64,000 nucleotides of DNA from contig NC_061774.1 in assembly GCF_022458985.1 (NCBI RefSeq), forward strand, positions 14,064,616-14,128,615. Direction: 5' to 3'. Positions 1-36,319 of this stretch are shown piece after piece; positions within the stretch are counted from its first letter, which is position 1; each line of letters opens with the position of its first letter. This DNA is from Mugil cephalus. Lineage: Eukaryota > Chordata > Actinopteri > Mugiliformes > Mugilidae. A program made the translations under genes and the position numbers. Under the pieces are notes generated by a model, which was not told where the DNA came from, ran no database searches, and saw only the letters and a list, made by a program, of their open reading frames with translations.

Positions 1-125
1 GCCTCGTGCCACTCTGTTCTTCACCCCTGCTTTAATGCTGTGCCTAAACTTTATACGTGAGTCATTCAGCTTTGTGAAAAAAAAAAAAAAAAACTCAAAG
101 TGGTGCTGCAATAAAGCATCCTGTA
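1..125 (+). other. Possible 3' end of an upstream gene
   Basis: An AATAAA hexamer lies at 110-115, and a T/G-rich stretch follows it. This would fit the end of a plus-strand transcript lying mostly outside the window. In other vertebrates the neighbour on this side of PDGFRB is CDX1, but nothing coding is visible here, so that identity is only a synteny guess. The A-run at 78-93 is a simple homopolymer. Confidence 0.25.
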
Positions 126-3100
126 CGGCTGCTCGTCCATCTGGCCTTCCGCTCGTTCTCCTTTTCTTTCCCTCCCTCCCACTCACGCGGAGCTGACAGG
201 CAGCTGCATCTCATCTTAAGTCAGGAGGCACAGCCACTCCTGCTGGATGAATCCTGCAGGAAACATTTATTTCATTTAGTTTCGTTTGCTGTAATATGAA
301 ACATTTTCGAGAGAATGACACGTAGCGTACAGAGAAAGGTTTCACTTTTACAAACATGTGGACTGAGAGGAGGATGTTTACCTCCATGTTGCTAAAAGAT
401 GAAATGTTTACACTTCAATATTAGCATATAAAAAATGGATATTGGGAATTTAATTTTTTCTGTACAGATGAAATTCGACTGATAATATTGTTATACTTCA
501 CTAACTATCAAGTCATTTTTATACATATGTCATTTGCACAGTATGAGTCATTGTAAGCACAAAGTTAATTCATTTTTCTCCTGTGTGGGTGGGACTAAGC
601 TAGAAAACCAAGATGTCACATTCTTGTTTGTGCCGATCGAGATCTTTCCTCACCACTGACACATATATATGATCAAACCAAACATATACTGTGTGCATGT
701 AGTATTTTTGCATTACAGTTTCCTCAGTTAACGGTTCCTCTACCAGTCTATAATATTAGAAAGGTGTCGTGAGTTACTGAATTTTAATGCATAAGGAACT
801 AAAAGATTTATAGCAGGAAGTTGTCAGATTCTTTCATACACCACACTTTCTCTCTGGAGTTTGTGCTGTATTCTCTCCAACAAAAACATGTTGGGAATGG
901 TGATACAGTGAGGGCGGAGAGAAGGACAAAGAAAAGCAGCCGGCTGCTTTTACAAGATAAGAATACTCTGCACAGTTGAAAATAGTGTCGAAGTTGACTT
1001 TTGTTCAGTTTTTACATTTATTTCAACTTCATTCATGTTACCCTCTATAAGGTGTAGTTATACCAGATATGTAAACCATACCGGAATTTGTCAAACAGCA
1101 TAAATTATCATCAGGATTTGTGATTCTGTGTCGCTGATATAGTCCATTTCCGGTTTCCTTAAAGTTCAGGGAAACGAATGAAATTTAAAGACTGTCCGTC
1201 GTAATTGCATTCAGCTGTTTCAGTTTGTGTCTTTATGGGGGTTGTGGGTGTGTAAGCGGGGAGGAACTCGAAGTGTGTGTGTGTAGGCGTGATCCATTTC
1301 TCCAGAGGTTCAGGTTTGTACAGTTTCTTCGGGATTGCCAGAGATCAGGAAAAATGAGAGCAGCACCACAAGGATGTGTGGAGAAGTCCCAGAAGAAAAA
1401 AAAAACCTGAGGATGTAGTGTGGCTTGTGTCAGCACATATATGTGCTTAAACTGTTGTGCTGACAGATGCAAAATGACATTCAGGCTGGTAGCAGCCCAC
1501 AAGTTTACTGCTCAGACAGGAGGGAAATTTACTTCAGTCACAGGATCTTTTAATATCTAAATGCCCTGTCATTCACTTAGGCTCCCAAACGAATAGTAAA
1601 CTAGATCATTAAACTGATATCAAACACCAACCACATCCAAGGTTGTCATTCTATAGCCCTCGTTTTTACCCAGAAGCCCCTTACACCCCCCCACCGCCAC
1701 TACAAACAGCATTTACAACTCTGTTTCAAAGGGAGAAAACCAAAATCCACAGTTTCCCCAAACACATGTTTCCTCAGCATGAGTACAGAGTCACTTTATT
1801 TTTCTGAGATAAGACCTCCCACACTCTGTATTCCAAAATACTGAAACAGAAGACTAAGTTGGAGATTTATGAACAGGAATAACAGTTGTCTTCCTTATAG
1901 CTGATTCTTAACGTGGCTTTAATGCAGCTTTTGCCTCTCGGGTTACAGTAGACAAGCAGTTTTTGTGTGACACAGAACTCTTCTAAGTTCAGTGTCCAGC
2001 TGTGTAACAATAAAATCTCGCAGGATCAGTGCGAGTGAGCCATAAATCTTGAGGAACACTTCCTATCAGCCAGATATTTTGTGGTGGTTTTACGTTTCTC
2101 GCGTCGAGATACGTATATGGAGCGGTGAATGAAATGGAGCATTTCGCTGCAGAAGAGTCAGATGTTTCACTGGTGATGGTGGAGGCCAAAAACAGAGCTA
2201 AAAGGAGAGCGAAAATTGGACTCATCATTTGCAGGCAGGCCTGCAACACATCCATTGAGATGCTGCATATTGTGAATAGAGAAGTAATTTCCTACCAGTT
2301 TGCGATGTCAGCTACAGTATATCATATCAACATGTAGAAGATTTTCTCTGTTTGGATGTCATCTGTCCTTTGAGACTTCAAGTACTGTGCCAATACAAAG
2401 TCTGGTCCTAGCCAAGAGCAGATCAAACAACAGGAAGTGTCCCTGCTCTGCTGGTTTTAACGATGGTGCTTTAGGCAATGCTCTATGGTATGTAAGTTGT
2501 AGAAACAGAGTAAGGTCCTCAGATGGGAGGTGGATCACTGACAAGTTTTCATCCTAAGAATGCTATTATATCACCATCACACATTCATTATTACACAGGA
2601 TAAGATGTTACAAACCCTTGTGCCAAGGTCCAAGGCAAAACACATTTAGAAGTCCAGTCCAGCTGAAAAACTGACCAGCAGACCAGCAGACAGCTACCAG
2701 CTAGCAACCAACAAGAAGACACCAGCTAACTAGCCTAGTCAACAGCAGTAGCCAACAGCCTTAGGCAGTATGCGGCACATCATTGAGGTTTTCAAGTGGG
2801 CACCTCCTTTCACTGATGTTTCGTTAAGTTAGGCCCACGACATCTCAAGAAGATTGAGTTCCAGTGTCCTGGAGTCACCCCCCTCCATGCTGCCACCGAA
2901 CAACCGTCTTAATATAACTGAGAGATTAGCTTAGCCCTACTCCTAACTACTAAAACCACTCAGCTAGCCTTACCTTAAGCATGCTCCCCAGCTAGCGTGT
3001 ACACAAACTTTATCATTTTATCACTTTATCACTTTATGTTTTCTGAGAAGTGCTTGAGCCTAGTCGGTAATCTCAGTAGCTAACAGCTCAGGAGATACCC

Positions 3101-6100
3101 GGCCGGTCAGTGTCCTTCATGATCCCAGTGAGTCTTATCTGACGAGGCTCCTTTTGGTTATTTATAGTCTGTCTCCGATGTCTGTCGCACCATAAGTTGT
3201 ACACCAAGATAACACTGGGCTGCAGAGTTGAAACATAACATAACATATACTGCATTGACCAAATGAGCACATGTGTCAACATCACTTGTCTTTTTTTTTT
3301 GTCCTATGAGTTTGTACTACACTGCTTTCCATGCGCAATACTCCTCACGCCGTCAGGAGTCTGGACTCTATGACTTGCCAAGTCCGACTGCCTAATAACA
3401 ATTGAGAATTGAGAAAGTCTTGTTGTGTGTAGTGCCTATTTCGCTGGCCCCAAGCACCAAGATAACTTTTACAAACAAAAAAAACCAAGGGGTGTGTGTG
3501 TATACATACACATGTATGTATATGAAATGACATAAACAGGCTCCATAAACAAACTGCACATTTAACCATTTCCTGCTTACAGTAACAGATTCTGACAGGA
3601 TGTTTTTTTTTCTTCTTACATGTACATAACAGCAGCTGAACTTTTCATGGACCTGCATTTTATCCCTCATCAGTACATCTCTAGTGATGTATAGTGTGTG
3701 TGTACTAGTCATGCTGCAGTTGGTGGAAGCTGACGGCGCATGTGGTGGAAACTGCATCACGTATCTGCGGCCGAGGGACCAGAAGGTTTTCCTTTGGGGG
3801 GGGGGTCGGTCAAAGACAAGTGATAAAAATGGGGGTTTGTTTTAAGAAAGACACGTCGGGTCATTTTTTTCCCACAGAGCTTGCCAAAGTCCCGCTGTTT
3901 TGAGATACATCAAGAAAACCGGGCATCTGTCTGAAAAAAAGACAAACAAGGCGTGTATATTTAGCTAGTCTAGTGATACGTCTTAAAAAGTGTGTCGTGT
4001 CAGTCACAGTTCACATTCTGTTGTATCTGAGCTATAATCGTTTGCATTGGAAAGAAGCGGCCACCAATTGGAGTTTTGGAGTTGTTTGTTTGGCAAATCA
4101 CAACTTCCTGAACACTTCAGCAGAGTAAACATGACTGTCTGTGATGAAAGACTGTTCTTCTTCTGCTGCTCCACTCAGTGCCTTGATGTGGAGTTTCCCA
4201 TAAAGTATATCCCGTATGTCTGCGTGCTGTTTTTTTTCCACTGTCTGGTGCTGTATTCTTGTTGTGTGCCGATGGTTTGTCATGCTTTGTCGTGGGTCTA
4301 ATTGGTCTGTACTGACAGTTGTTTTGTTTTTTTCTTACTTTGTTTCCTTCCGGCCTTGTTGTTGTTTTCCCCCATTCCCGATTCTTTTTTTTTCTGAGCA
4401 CCTTGTTGTTTAAAGATGGTTTTCTCTTCGTTGAAGATTCATTGTAGTTGGTCTTCTATTCATTGTGGCATGCTCCGTAAGCATTTGGTTAGCGGTTGTG
4501 CCGTACCACTGATGCATCAGTGCTTCACACCCACTCATGGCAAGAAAATGTTCACATACAGGAAGTCGGAGCTCTCCAGCTGCACTTGGGGAGTTTTTTT
4601 GGAAATCATCCTCTCTTTTGTTGTAGATTGCACTTCATCCCCTTTTTCCAAGTACAAGCTTTTGCTCCCTTGGGACACACTCAAGCAAACAGTTGGCTGC
4701 AAATATAGTTGAGCCAGTAGTTCCCACCTCATTGAGGATTCTTTTATCACTGCCAGATGTTTAAGTCAAACATGCAGCTACGCCATACATAGATAAAGTG
4801 GAATTACAGGCTGCTGAGGGACTGGCGTTTGCACGCACTAGCTGTATCCTGAGGGTGAGCGTGGGCTGCGTGCATCCCGCTGAGGTCGACTTTAGCAGCC
4901 TTCCTTGTTAGCTGGTGACACTTTGAGTGTAGCCGGGCTGTTTATAAAAACCGGGAAGGGTCAATCAGCCACCAGATTCCCAGCCTCTGTGGGAAAACTC
5001 TTACGGAGTGATAACAGTTTATCCCTCCTGGTGATTACCGTGCCATCGCTAACATAAACACATTTTTTTTTTCTCTGACCTCCAAGATTACTGCGGGTAT
5101 CCAATTTCTTAGATTAAAAACACGTCAATAAACATCAAATCCTAATAAGGTGCCCTGCCGCTTCTCATCCTTTAAAGCATCTCACCCCCAGGTTGAGAAC
5201 CACTTGACTCAACTTGACTTGATTTAGTGATGTTGTGGACAGTTGTTCCCGAAAATGTCTTTTGTTGTCTCTGTGGTTCAGACAAAGAGCAGCCTTGTGG
5301 TTCAGGGATCAAACTGCTGTGGTTATTATTAAAGTTACTGAAATGCTGCCAGACCATCTTGGCACATTCACCAGGGTCCCGGCCCTTTAATGCTTTATCA
5401 TTGTTCGTTCCCCTCTAGCCCACTGTCCTCCCCAGGACAAAGGTTTGAATAAAATGTCTGTTTTTTTCAACACTGTCAAGAACTGCTCTTAGGTGATGAG
5501 ATCATCCTCTTGTAGTGTTGGCGGAATAATATTTTGTAGAAGTCCTCTGGCTTTTTTTGCACCACGATCCTAGAAAGGACAGCCCATTTTTAGTTTTAGA
5601 TTCAAGGGCCTCTGTTCTTAGCTCCCCAATGCCCTTCGGTCAACATAAAAAACTTATCATGTTGCAGAAGCCAAACATTATTTCTCCTTCACTTTTAACG
5701 AAGCCAAAACACCTCAATTCCCATTAAACAAAGATGATTCTCTGCTGCTAGAGCTTAGATGCAAATCCACATCATGCAGTAGCCCTCACTGTAGCAGCTC
5801 GGCTCATTTTATCAAAAGTCAAATCAGCAGCTCGTTGAACCACGATTTGTTATTTTTTATGTCGCCAAATGATGCATGCCTTTGGCGTCACTGCGCTTGG
5901 CCGTTGCCGCTCAAAGTCATCAACGCTGACACCGAGGTGACTGGTACTTGTGTGCTGATCTATGGCTTCCTCAGTGGACGGGCCCCCGTCGCTTGGTGCC
6001 GGGGGCCTCCAGGGATGAGGTGACCCCTTCACTTCTGCCGTCGTCACCACTGGGGTCCCAAGTGTATCAGCGGTCCTGGGAAAGTTTCAGAATAACACTG

Positions 6101-7690
6101 TGGGAACGTGAACTGTACACAGACACCAGTGACAAAGAGGGGGGGGGGGGGTTGTGTGTGTGGAGGATGGGGGGGTTCAGCTATAGCGCGTGTCTGTGTG
6201 TACAGCATGCGCGAGCTCCGTGCATTATGTGCCAGTAAGAATGTTTTTCTGAAAAAGGAAAAAGTTACTCTCCCTCTGTCTTGCTCTCTGTCTGTCTGTC
6301 CTTCACCCCTTTTTATTAGAACCAGGAGGCGGGGGAGGAAATGGACTAGTCATGTTTTTGGAGCTCTGAGCTTTTCGTTTTGGGAGCGGAAGTGCCAAAG
6401 GCAGTTAATTTAGAGACAACACGAATCTGGTTTGAGTAACCGGCTTTAGATTAGTCCCATAACTTCTTGTGAGTCACCACCACTTTTGAACTGATTCAAG
6501 TCTTTCAGCTCGTTGATAACCTAAAATATAAAACTACTTTTTTACAACTTGACAGACAGGTCAAGATACGATGAAGAAATGTAACCTTCAAAACATGTGT
6601 TCTATTACGTAATGCCTTAAGTCATGCCAGTTTCTTAAAATAGGACATTGTTAAATCGGAGTGTGGTTATCAAGTAAAGATGGGGTAACATTTCTTGAGA
6701 TTTCACAATTTTTCCACTGGCTTCTCTTCCTCCTCCACCCTCGCTCTTCCCAAGACTCGCTCTTCCGTCCTCTCTCTCTTTCCCACCCTCTTGCATACAG
6801 GCCTGTGATCCATCCTTAACTGTTTCCAGACGTCTGTGTTCTGCAGGCCTTAACCCCCATCCTAAACATAACAACAAGCCACCCCACCCCTCCTCAGTCT
6901 GTTCCTCTGGCCCCTAACTGGGCTGTGAAATTAGGACCTCAGTGTCTAAATGTTAGTAATGGTGAACATTTGTCAACTTTGACCTCGATAGGCGGGATCC
7001 TCAGATCGGATATTGGTGTACAACGTGATACGCCATTAGCGTCGCAAAACCTTAGCAACCTTTCAAAACCGTGAGCACACTCCTCTGTCAGCAGCTTATG
7101 CGAATGCCCCCATTTTCACTTTTTGTTTACGCCAAAACCAATTAATGGCTCAGCACGGCTCTAAAATAGCTTGGACGCAGCATTGTTGCCAGTAAGCGTG
7201 TTGCAAATCCGCACACAGTGACCCGTTTGTTAGCAGGCAGAATGCTGGTGAACCAGGAACAAAAAGAGCCGGACATTGTTGCTCTGTCCTGGTGCAGTGA
7301 GGCATCAAATACCTCCCGAGTGAGCTGCATCTGCACCTCAGATGCCATGTGTCGGCCAGAACCCGCTGAAGAAAGCAACTTGACAACAAACTGAATACTT
7401 TGTTTTGTTTCCTTTTAGTTTGAGCAGAACATAGTTTTGTGTCATTTTCTTGTAGAATACACTGACGTTCAGTTTGATTTATCTCCTCGCTTACCCAGAC
7501 GCGCTGCAGCTCGCGGGGGCAGGAATCAATCCATCATGATGAGGAAGATCATCTCTCATGGACAGATGTTAACTAGTGAAATCAGAACTTCCTGTTGTTG
7601 TGCATTTTGAGTCTGCTAAACAGTTTGTGGATATGCAATTGTCTGTATTTGTTAACAGCTGACGAAGAAAATCTGTCTTTGTGTTTGCAG
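126..7690. other. Intergenic / 5' flank of pdgfrb, no coding gene seen
   Basis: No open frame in this 7.5 kb shows a recognisable family, phased splice sites or a conserved motif. It contains homopolymer G runs near 3797 and 6140, TG/CA-rich patches near 3490 and 6155, and a stretch of imperfect short repeats rich in agct/ccagc at about 2660-2760. Part of it should hold the pdgfrb promoter and untranslated first exon, because the first coding exon begins with an acceptor at 7689-7690. I could not place that exon from sequence alone. Confidence 0.5.
4935..4985 (+). promoter_or_regulatory. TATA-like element, candidate pdgfrb promoter
   Basis: A TATA-like tttataaaaa sits in a locally GC-richer stretch, about 2.7 kb upstream of the first coding exon of pdgfrb. 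Its position and orientation would suit an untranslated first exon followed by a long first intron. This is an inference from a short motif. No matching splice donor was identified with confidence. Confidence 0.2.
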
Positions 7691-7716
7691 AACCGAGTGG
7701 TTTGAAGGCTTCCACC

Positions 7717-22260
<14,544 letters not shown>

Positions 22261-22408
22261 CCACTCATAGGAACCCCCGAGAAAACAGAGGCCCTCTCTG
22301 GGGATTTCTTTTTTTTTTTAAACATGTCTGAAAAAGGGAACGTGTTTAAACTAAAATGTAGCAAAACTGAGACCGAGACAGCAATCTCTGTATTTCCACT
22401 AAGCACTC

Positions 22409-22414
22409 AATAAA
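22409..22414 (+). terminator. Proximal pdgfrb polyadenylation signal
   Basis: AATAAA lies 149 nt after the pdgfrb stop and is followed by a T-rich stretch. It would give a short 3' UTR. Confidence 0.4.
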
Positions 22415-23571
22415 TTGTGCCTTTTTTTTTTCTATAAACTAATAATGAACACAATGCCATCTTTTATAGCCTGCCATAACATAAATACGGTACTCTGATC
22501 ACACTCCTAGGCGGTTTCAGTAGGTAGAGACGTGTTTACTGTATTGTCCTTCTTAGCTGGAGACCTGCATCATGAGGCCTTAAGAGACACGTGCATTATT
22601 ATGTATCTATCCATATGTATGTTTGGCTGTCGTCACTGAAATCCCAACTCTTTGAAAAACGGGTTTATTTTTTAGTCAAAAGAATATAAAATTATTAACC
22701 AAAAGAAAGTAAAAATTAAGGAAACTGTCCATGCAGGAACAATTTGTATTTCAGTTTGTGCACGTGACATTAAATGGGAATTTGATAGCTGAATTCAATC
22801 TTATTAACAGCCATATTCATTAGATTAGATTTTCCCAATACCCGAAAAGCAGAAATTTTCCACGTGCACTGTTTTAATGTGAGATTTGATTTCCTTTTAG
22901 TGTAATTTGCCACAATGTCAGTATTTTTTTTATAATTTTTTTTTAGCATTGTGACTTTTGAATAGTTCTTTTATGTAGGCTTAGTTCATAGTTATGTGCC
23001 ATATTTGCACTTTATTTTGAAAAAAATGAGGATATATATATATACATACATAAACTTACACTATGTGAAAGACAGAAGGGTACAACTGAGGATCGTTAGA
23101 TTTGACTTAAATGTGGGGTTTTCTTGCGGTGACTCTATTTTCTAGTTCTCTGTGAAAGTCTAATCAGTAATCCAGTCTAGTGAAAATATTATGAACAGCG
23201 TATCACTGCCTTAGCACAAGATGGCACACATGAGTGCCTCTGTAGACGGATTTGTGTCTTGCAGCTATTGTTACTTGCCTACATGAGGGGTTTCCTGTAC
23301 TCGAGGCTTCTGGACAGCCGTACGTGCTCATGTAAAAAGGACGCTTTTAGCCTTGTGTCGCGTTCCGTAACATTTCACTTAACACTTACTTTGTTTCAGC
23401 GTTCGACACATAGCCCACCGTATAATACAGCACACTTTTGTTTTGTGTAGCCGTCAGTAAAATGCACAAGATCACTGTATCACACGCGCTATGGTACCAA
23501 AGCTCTTTACACGTTTAACGTTTACAAATGTATTTTTTTATATGTGGCATTTTATATGTTGTAAATGTGAC

Positions 23572-23577
23572 AATAAA
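23572..23577 (+). terminator. Distal pdgfrb polyadenylation signal
   Basis: AATAAA followed by a T/G-rich stretch lies about 1.3 kb after the stop, giving a UTR length closer to that usual for this gene. The 22261-23600 stretch contains no other gene. Roughly 0.6 kb further on the csf1r 5' exon ends, so the two genes are tightly packed. Confidence 0.5.
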
Positions 23578-24059
23578 TGTGTATTATCGTAGTATTCCTG
23601 GATCTCTGGAGTCTTTAATGTGAATCTGGGCGCCTTACCCTGTCCGCAGTTATTTTAAATGGCTTAAAATGTGGAAAGAAAACTTTTAAATAATAAATCA
23701 CTGCCCGGCATAGTCCCAGATTTCAAGCTCATAACTTAATTTACTTCAAAGGAGTTCATGATGTCCCACTCAGAACAGATCCTGTCCAGCATATATCTAC
23801 AGTGACTTTTCTCACTGTGAGCTCTCAAATCTCTTAATGACTTAAATCTGTCGGTGTCTTAAATGTGTCAGGGCTCTTTCCCACTTGTCCACGCCGCAAG
23901 ATAAAGGTAATTAGCCTCACCTCTGTGGATGTCCGTGGCCAATTGCCACTAGCTCATTAATTTGTAGAGCGTGATGTGCTGACACACACCACCTTCCAAC
24001 TTCCCCCTCCCTCCCTCCACACACACACACACACACCCACACACCCTCCTCCACTTGCT

Positions 24060-24186
24060 CTCTGAAAGATTCCGCGTTTGCTGTGTAACTGTGGTGGAGA
24101 CACTGTAATCAAGCAAAAAGGAGAAGAAGGGCAGAGGCAGCCAGGCTGGCTTTTATATCCCTCTGTCAAGCTGAAGACTTCAGCAG
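24060..24186 (+). other. Candidate untranslated first exon of csf1r
   Basis: A sequence ending cagcag|gtgagt (donor at 24187) lies 199 nt upstream of the acceptor (24384-24385) of the exon holding the csf1r ATG. It fits a non-coding first exon. Its 5' limit is not visible. A (CA)n-rich patch occupies about 24019-24045 just upstream. Confidence 0.4.
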
Positions 24187-24442
24187 GTGAGTTGGTTTGA
24201 AATGCTTGCTCAGATCATTAGTCTGTTTAACATTTTTGCGATCTGCATGTGAGTGTTCAGCTTTGATACATTTTCACTGTCAAGAGGTTCTGTGAGGAAA
24301 AGAGGAGAAACCAAAGAACGTATTGAGTGGTCACACTAACTTCTGAGCCTCTTTCTTTGTTTCCCTCTCCCGCGCCACAAATCAGACAAAGAGCGTTTCT
24401 TACGTATCAGTCTTCAAACTTCGCGTTTGGAGTTGATCCAGG

Positions 24443-32735
<8,293 letters not shown>

Positions 32736-34014
32736 AAGCCCCCGCCAGCCGCCACTCAAGCCGATAAACAAATCGCTCATCAACAAGCGCCAGGAAGAGT
32801 GGCATCAGCTTTACTTCGTGGCCACAAAGGCACCCCAGCTTGTTCGAAACCAAGTCGCAGAGAGTTGCCTCCTCAGCTATTTTTTGCCCCTCGCGTCTGC
32901 TCTCCAGACAGACCAGCAGCTGTGGCGAGCATGTGACCTGCTTCTTCGCAGACCATGACAAGAATTTGCCACGTCTAACTCCCGACTGCAGACATGAAAG
33001 GAGGAAACATGTCGACGAACATGACGAACCACACACTCCTCCAGAGCTGTACTTTATCCTAAATATTTCTCCCTGTCAGAATGCTTATCTCCCCGTTATT
33101 TCTGCCGAATGTGTCCTTAGTTGTCTATTGTACTCTGTTAGTGATTCGTATTGCTGCCTCATGAGATGGAGTGTCTTGTTTTTGTGGCGATTTAAGTCCA
33201 TTTTGTCAGCAGGTTCACTTCCTTTTCATCAGTTTGTTGCATGTATGGTTCCTCAGGAGGAAGCAACCGAGTATTTACAAACACTGGCTTGAAGCTATGA
33301 GAGCCGCCCGTGTCCACGCGTTGCAGACAACATGGGATTTGCACTCTGATCATGTTAACTGGACGTTTCCGATGCTATTTTTTTTCAAACATGTTAAATC
33401 GACTGTAGCCGGAGCCAAAGAACGACTGTGTTGTTTTCTTCCCGTAATTTAGTCATAGCTGTATTTCTTGTGACACACTTATAGCAGCTGTCAGTCGTTG
33501 GGGGGAGGCAACATGTGATTGTTCCACCGCAATTAAATTACCAGTGTTCAGGGCGATTTGGGAGCAGGGAATACAACTGAGCCGAGCAGGGATATCTGTG
33601 CATCCATTGTGGGTCAGATGAATATTTTATGTTTGACAGTGTGAACGTTTTTCCCCCCGTGTGTGTGTCTGTGTGTGTGTCTGGTTAAAATGTCAGCTTC
33701 ACCAACAGTTCTATGTAGCAGTCAGCCTTCACTGCCAACTGTATGAAGATTTCAGACTTACTCATAAGCTATGTGAGATGCAGACTGCAAATTTGCATGA
33801 CTCCAGGCATTTCAAACGTGCTTGCTTCTGAATGAAAAACGAGTAAGGTGTCGAATAATGTATATATCACGTAAATCAAAAACTATTTTCGCTGTTGTTG
33901 ATTGTAGAACATCATATACAGTGATTTGTGTGTGGGTTTTTTTTTTTTGTGTGCAACTGAGACAATCAATGCAAAAGCTCCAAATGAAGTCACCGACAAC
34001 CTGCAGACGCCTTA

Positions 34015-34020
34015 AATAAA
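34015..34020 (+). terminator. csf1r polyadenylation signal
   Basis: AATAAA lies about 1.28 kb after the csf1r stop. The 32736-34014 interval holds no other gene and is taken as 3' UTR. Confidence 0.5.
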
Positions 34021-34040
34021 GCTTTATCATTGATACTCCA

Positions 34041-35400
34041 GATTCTGATGTTTCTGTCGAGATTATATTCTGTACAAACATTAAATATTGAATGTCAGAT
34101 ACTTATCAAGTTTTTTTTTGTCTTGAAACTATGTGGTCTTCTCTTCTCCTCACTTCCTATTTTTACTGGATAACCTCCAATCTGCATTTCCTCTGGAACA
34201 TTTCCCACAGTATCTGTCAACATTGCGCAACTCGGAAATCTATGTGGGGAAGTATATTCCTGGCACCAAGGCTACAGAAAGTTTAAACGCCATCGCTCCT
34301 TTTTCAGACAAAAGTGCACTTTCGAATCTTGTTTTCGTCGTCCGTCGAGAAACCGTGATGTTACAGAGTTTGAGCAGAGCATAAATGCCCCCACAGTGCG
34401 CTCCCTGCCCCCTTTTCTGTCAGCTGCTCGGTGGAAAACGCTGTTTCACAGATGCCTCACAATTAATTTGTTCTGGTGACTGTGGCGTGTCCGGAGATGA
34501 TCACTTGATAGTTTAATGATCCTATTAACTACGGCACAAACAAACATCCCTAAGTTCAGTGTGTGTCTCTTCTTACGGTTTAAAGCTTTCTGTTTTTTTG
34601 TATTTAAGCCACGCATGACAAACTAACTCCAACTGTCATATGTTTGTGAACTTAAGGAACATTTATGTTTTTCCTAAGCCAAAGTAAATGTAAATACTAA
34701 CTATCAAGAGACTGTGTCATATTTTAAACTTATTTCATTATGCAAAAAAAAACCCCAAAAACTAAGTCCTGTTGGGGAGAATAACAAAGTGTTTTCCTTT
34801 GAAGCATCGTGGAGTCCCCTGATCACATAGTAAATCCAAAACAAAATTTCTTGAGGGGGAAAAAAAACATGATTAAAAAGCCTCTTTATCTCTCTTTATA
34901 TTTAACTTACAGGAAGCTCCAATGAAAGTAAAACATAAGACTAATAAAACAAGGCTATTAACACTCCTTATTAATCCACTTGGACAGAATACTGTATCTG
35001 CCCATTTTTATTGTGGAAAATGTATCATTTGATGCCATAAAGTTCTGCTCCTTACATCATGTGCAGCTCTGCCTCTAAAGATAACGCTGATAACGTCTGA
35101 ATGCTCCGTCATACAGCGACTGCGATAAGAATGATAACGATTCTGGCTGGTAGTTTCCACGAGGACCTGCGTAATAAAACTGTGACTGTGATGAGTTTCT
35201 CGATGGTTATAAGGGTTTCTGTGTTTCCCACATCCCGTCTGAAACTGTCGAGCATTTTTACAGTGAAGTAAGTATCTTTGTCACACTTTAGTGTTTTACG
35301 CGTAGTGTTAGCTAAGGACCAGTCATATCACTACACCAGACTATGATACATACATACATATATATATATCTCATGATATAACATCAAGACCACATTCAAA
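34041..35400. other. Intergenic gap between convergent csf1r and hmgxb3
   Basis: No coding evidence. It is AT-rich, with a short tacata/ta-repeat microsatellite at about 35345-35370. It separates the 3' ends of two genes transcribed toward each other. Confidence 0.5.
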
Positions 35401-35510
35401 TTATTATCAATAGTATATTTATTAGTTTCATTACCAGGTTAATTTACACAACATACATATTATTACTGTATCTACACAATATACATGGCAGCTCGGATAA
35501 CAGCCCGTCA

Positions 35511-35516
35511 TTTATT
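35511..35516 (-). terminator. Candidate hmgxb3 polyadenylation signal
   Basis: TTTATT on the plus strand (AATAAA on the coding strand) lies about 0.8 kb past the hmgxb3 stop. A second one is at 35418-35423. The interval 35517-36319 shows no other gene and is taken as 3' UTR. Confidence 0.4.
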
Positions 35517-36319
35517 CATTATATATCAACGAGCAAAGCATAAATTGACTTTTCAGAGAGAAAAAGGAGAATCTCTCTGAAGTAATTCATGCAGGTAGAT
35601 ATACTGAACATACTCTGTTATTTCTCTAAGGCGGACGGCTCCAACTCATCCCCAAGAAGGTGATATAAAGCAGAACTCAAGCAAAGGCCGCCAGCAAAAA
35701 GTCCATGACGGCGTTATGACACAGTACAGTCAACACATAAACACTGTATGTTTCCACGCTTTCCAAAAGCAAACATTAGTTCAAAAGGCAGCAAGTGGCG
35801 GTTAAGAGGTAAGAGTGTAAAACGCAGAAATGTGTCTGGTCACAAACTGGTAATCAATAAGTTATTCTAGCTTAAATATTTACATTTAGATTTGAAGCAG
35901 TTAATAAAAGTCCTGCTTACATTCCTTCTGTCAGAGGAAAGCAACGGTGCAGTTTATGTCATCTTCGCATATACAGTACACTGGTAAAATGCATACATTA
36001 CATTCTTTTAATCATTTGAGAATGATTGCTTTGATGCTTCGACTCCAACATATTCTCACATTCACTTGTTACAGATGGTTAAAATGGTCTCACACTGTAA
36101 CTTGTTACTGAACACACGGCAAACCTGTTTCAGTAACACCTGAAAACTTCAACACACCTGATCTTGTTTAAAACGTATCCAGGCCTAAAGTTTCCTCATT
36201 ACTCCTGTGTTTTCCTCATGGCTTAGTCTCGCTTTTCATGCAGCCATTTTTACGTCCAGTCAGTCGTTCTCCCTGACTATTTCTTTATCCGACTGTCCAA
36301 CATTTTTATTCAGGCAGGA

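Noticed and set aside
1989-2255. 88-aa minus-strand frame with a signal-peptide-like start (MSPIFALLLALFLAS)
   Set aside because: No family similarity, no phased splice partners, and an equally long frame overlaps it on the other strand. Hydrophobic starts arise easily by chance.
2125-2337. 70-aa plus-strand frame beginning MNEMEHFAAEES
   Set aside because: It is the shadow of the frame above, with no similarity and no promoter or splice context.
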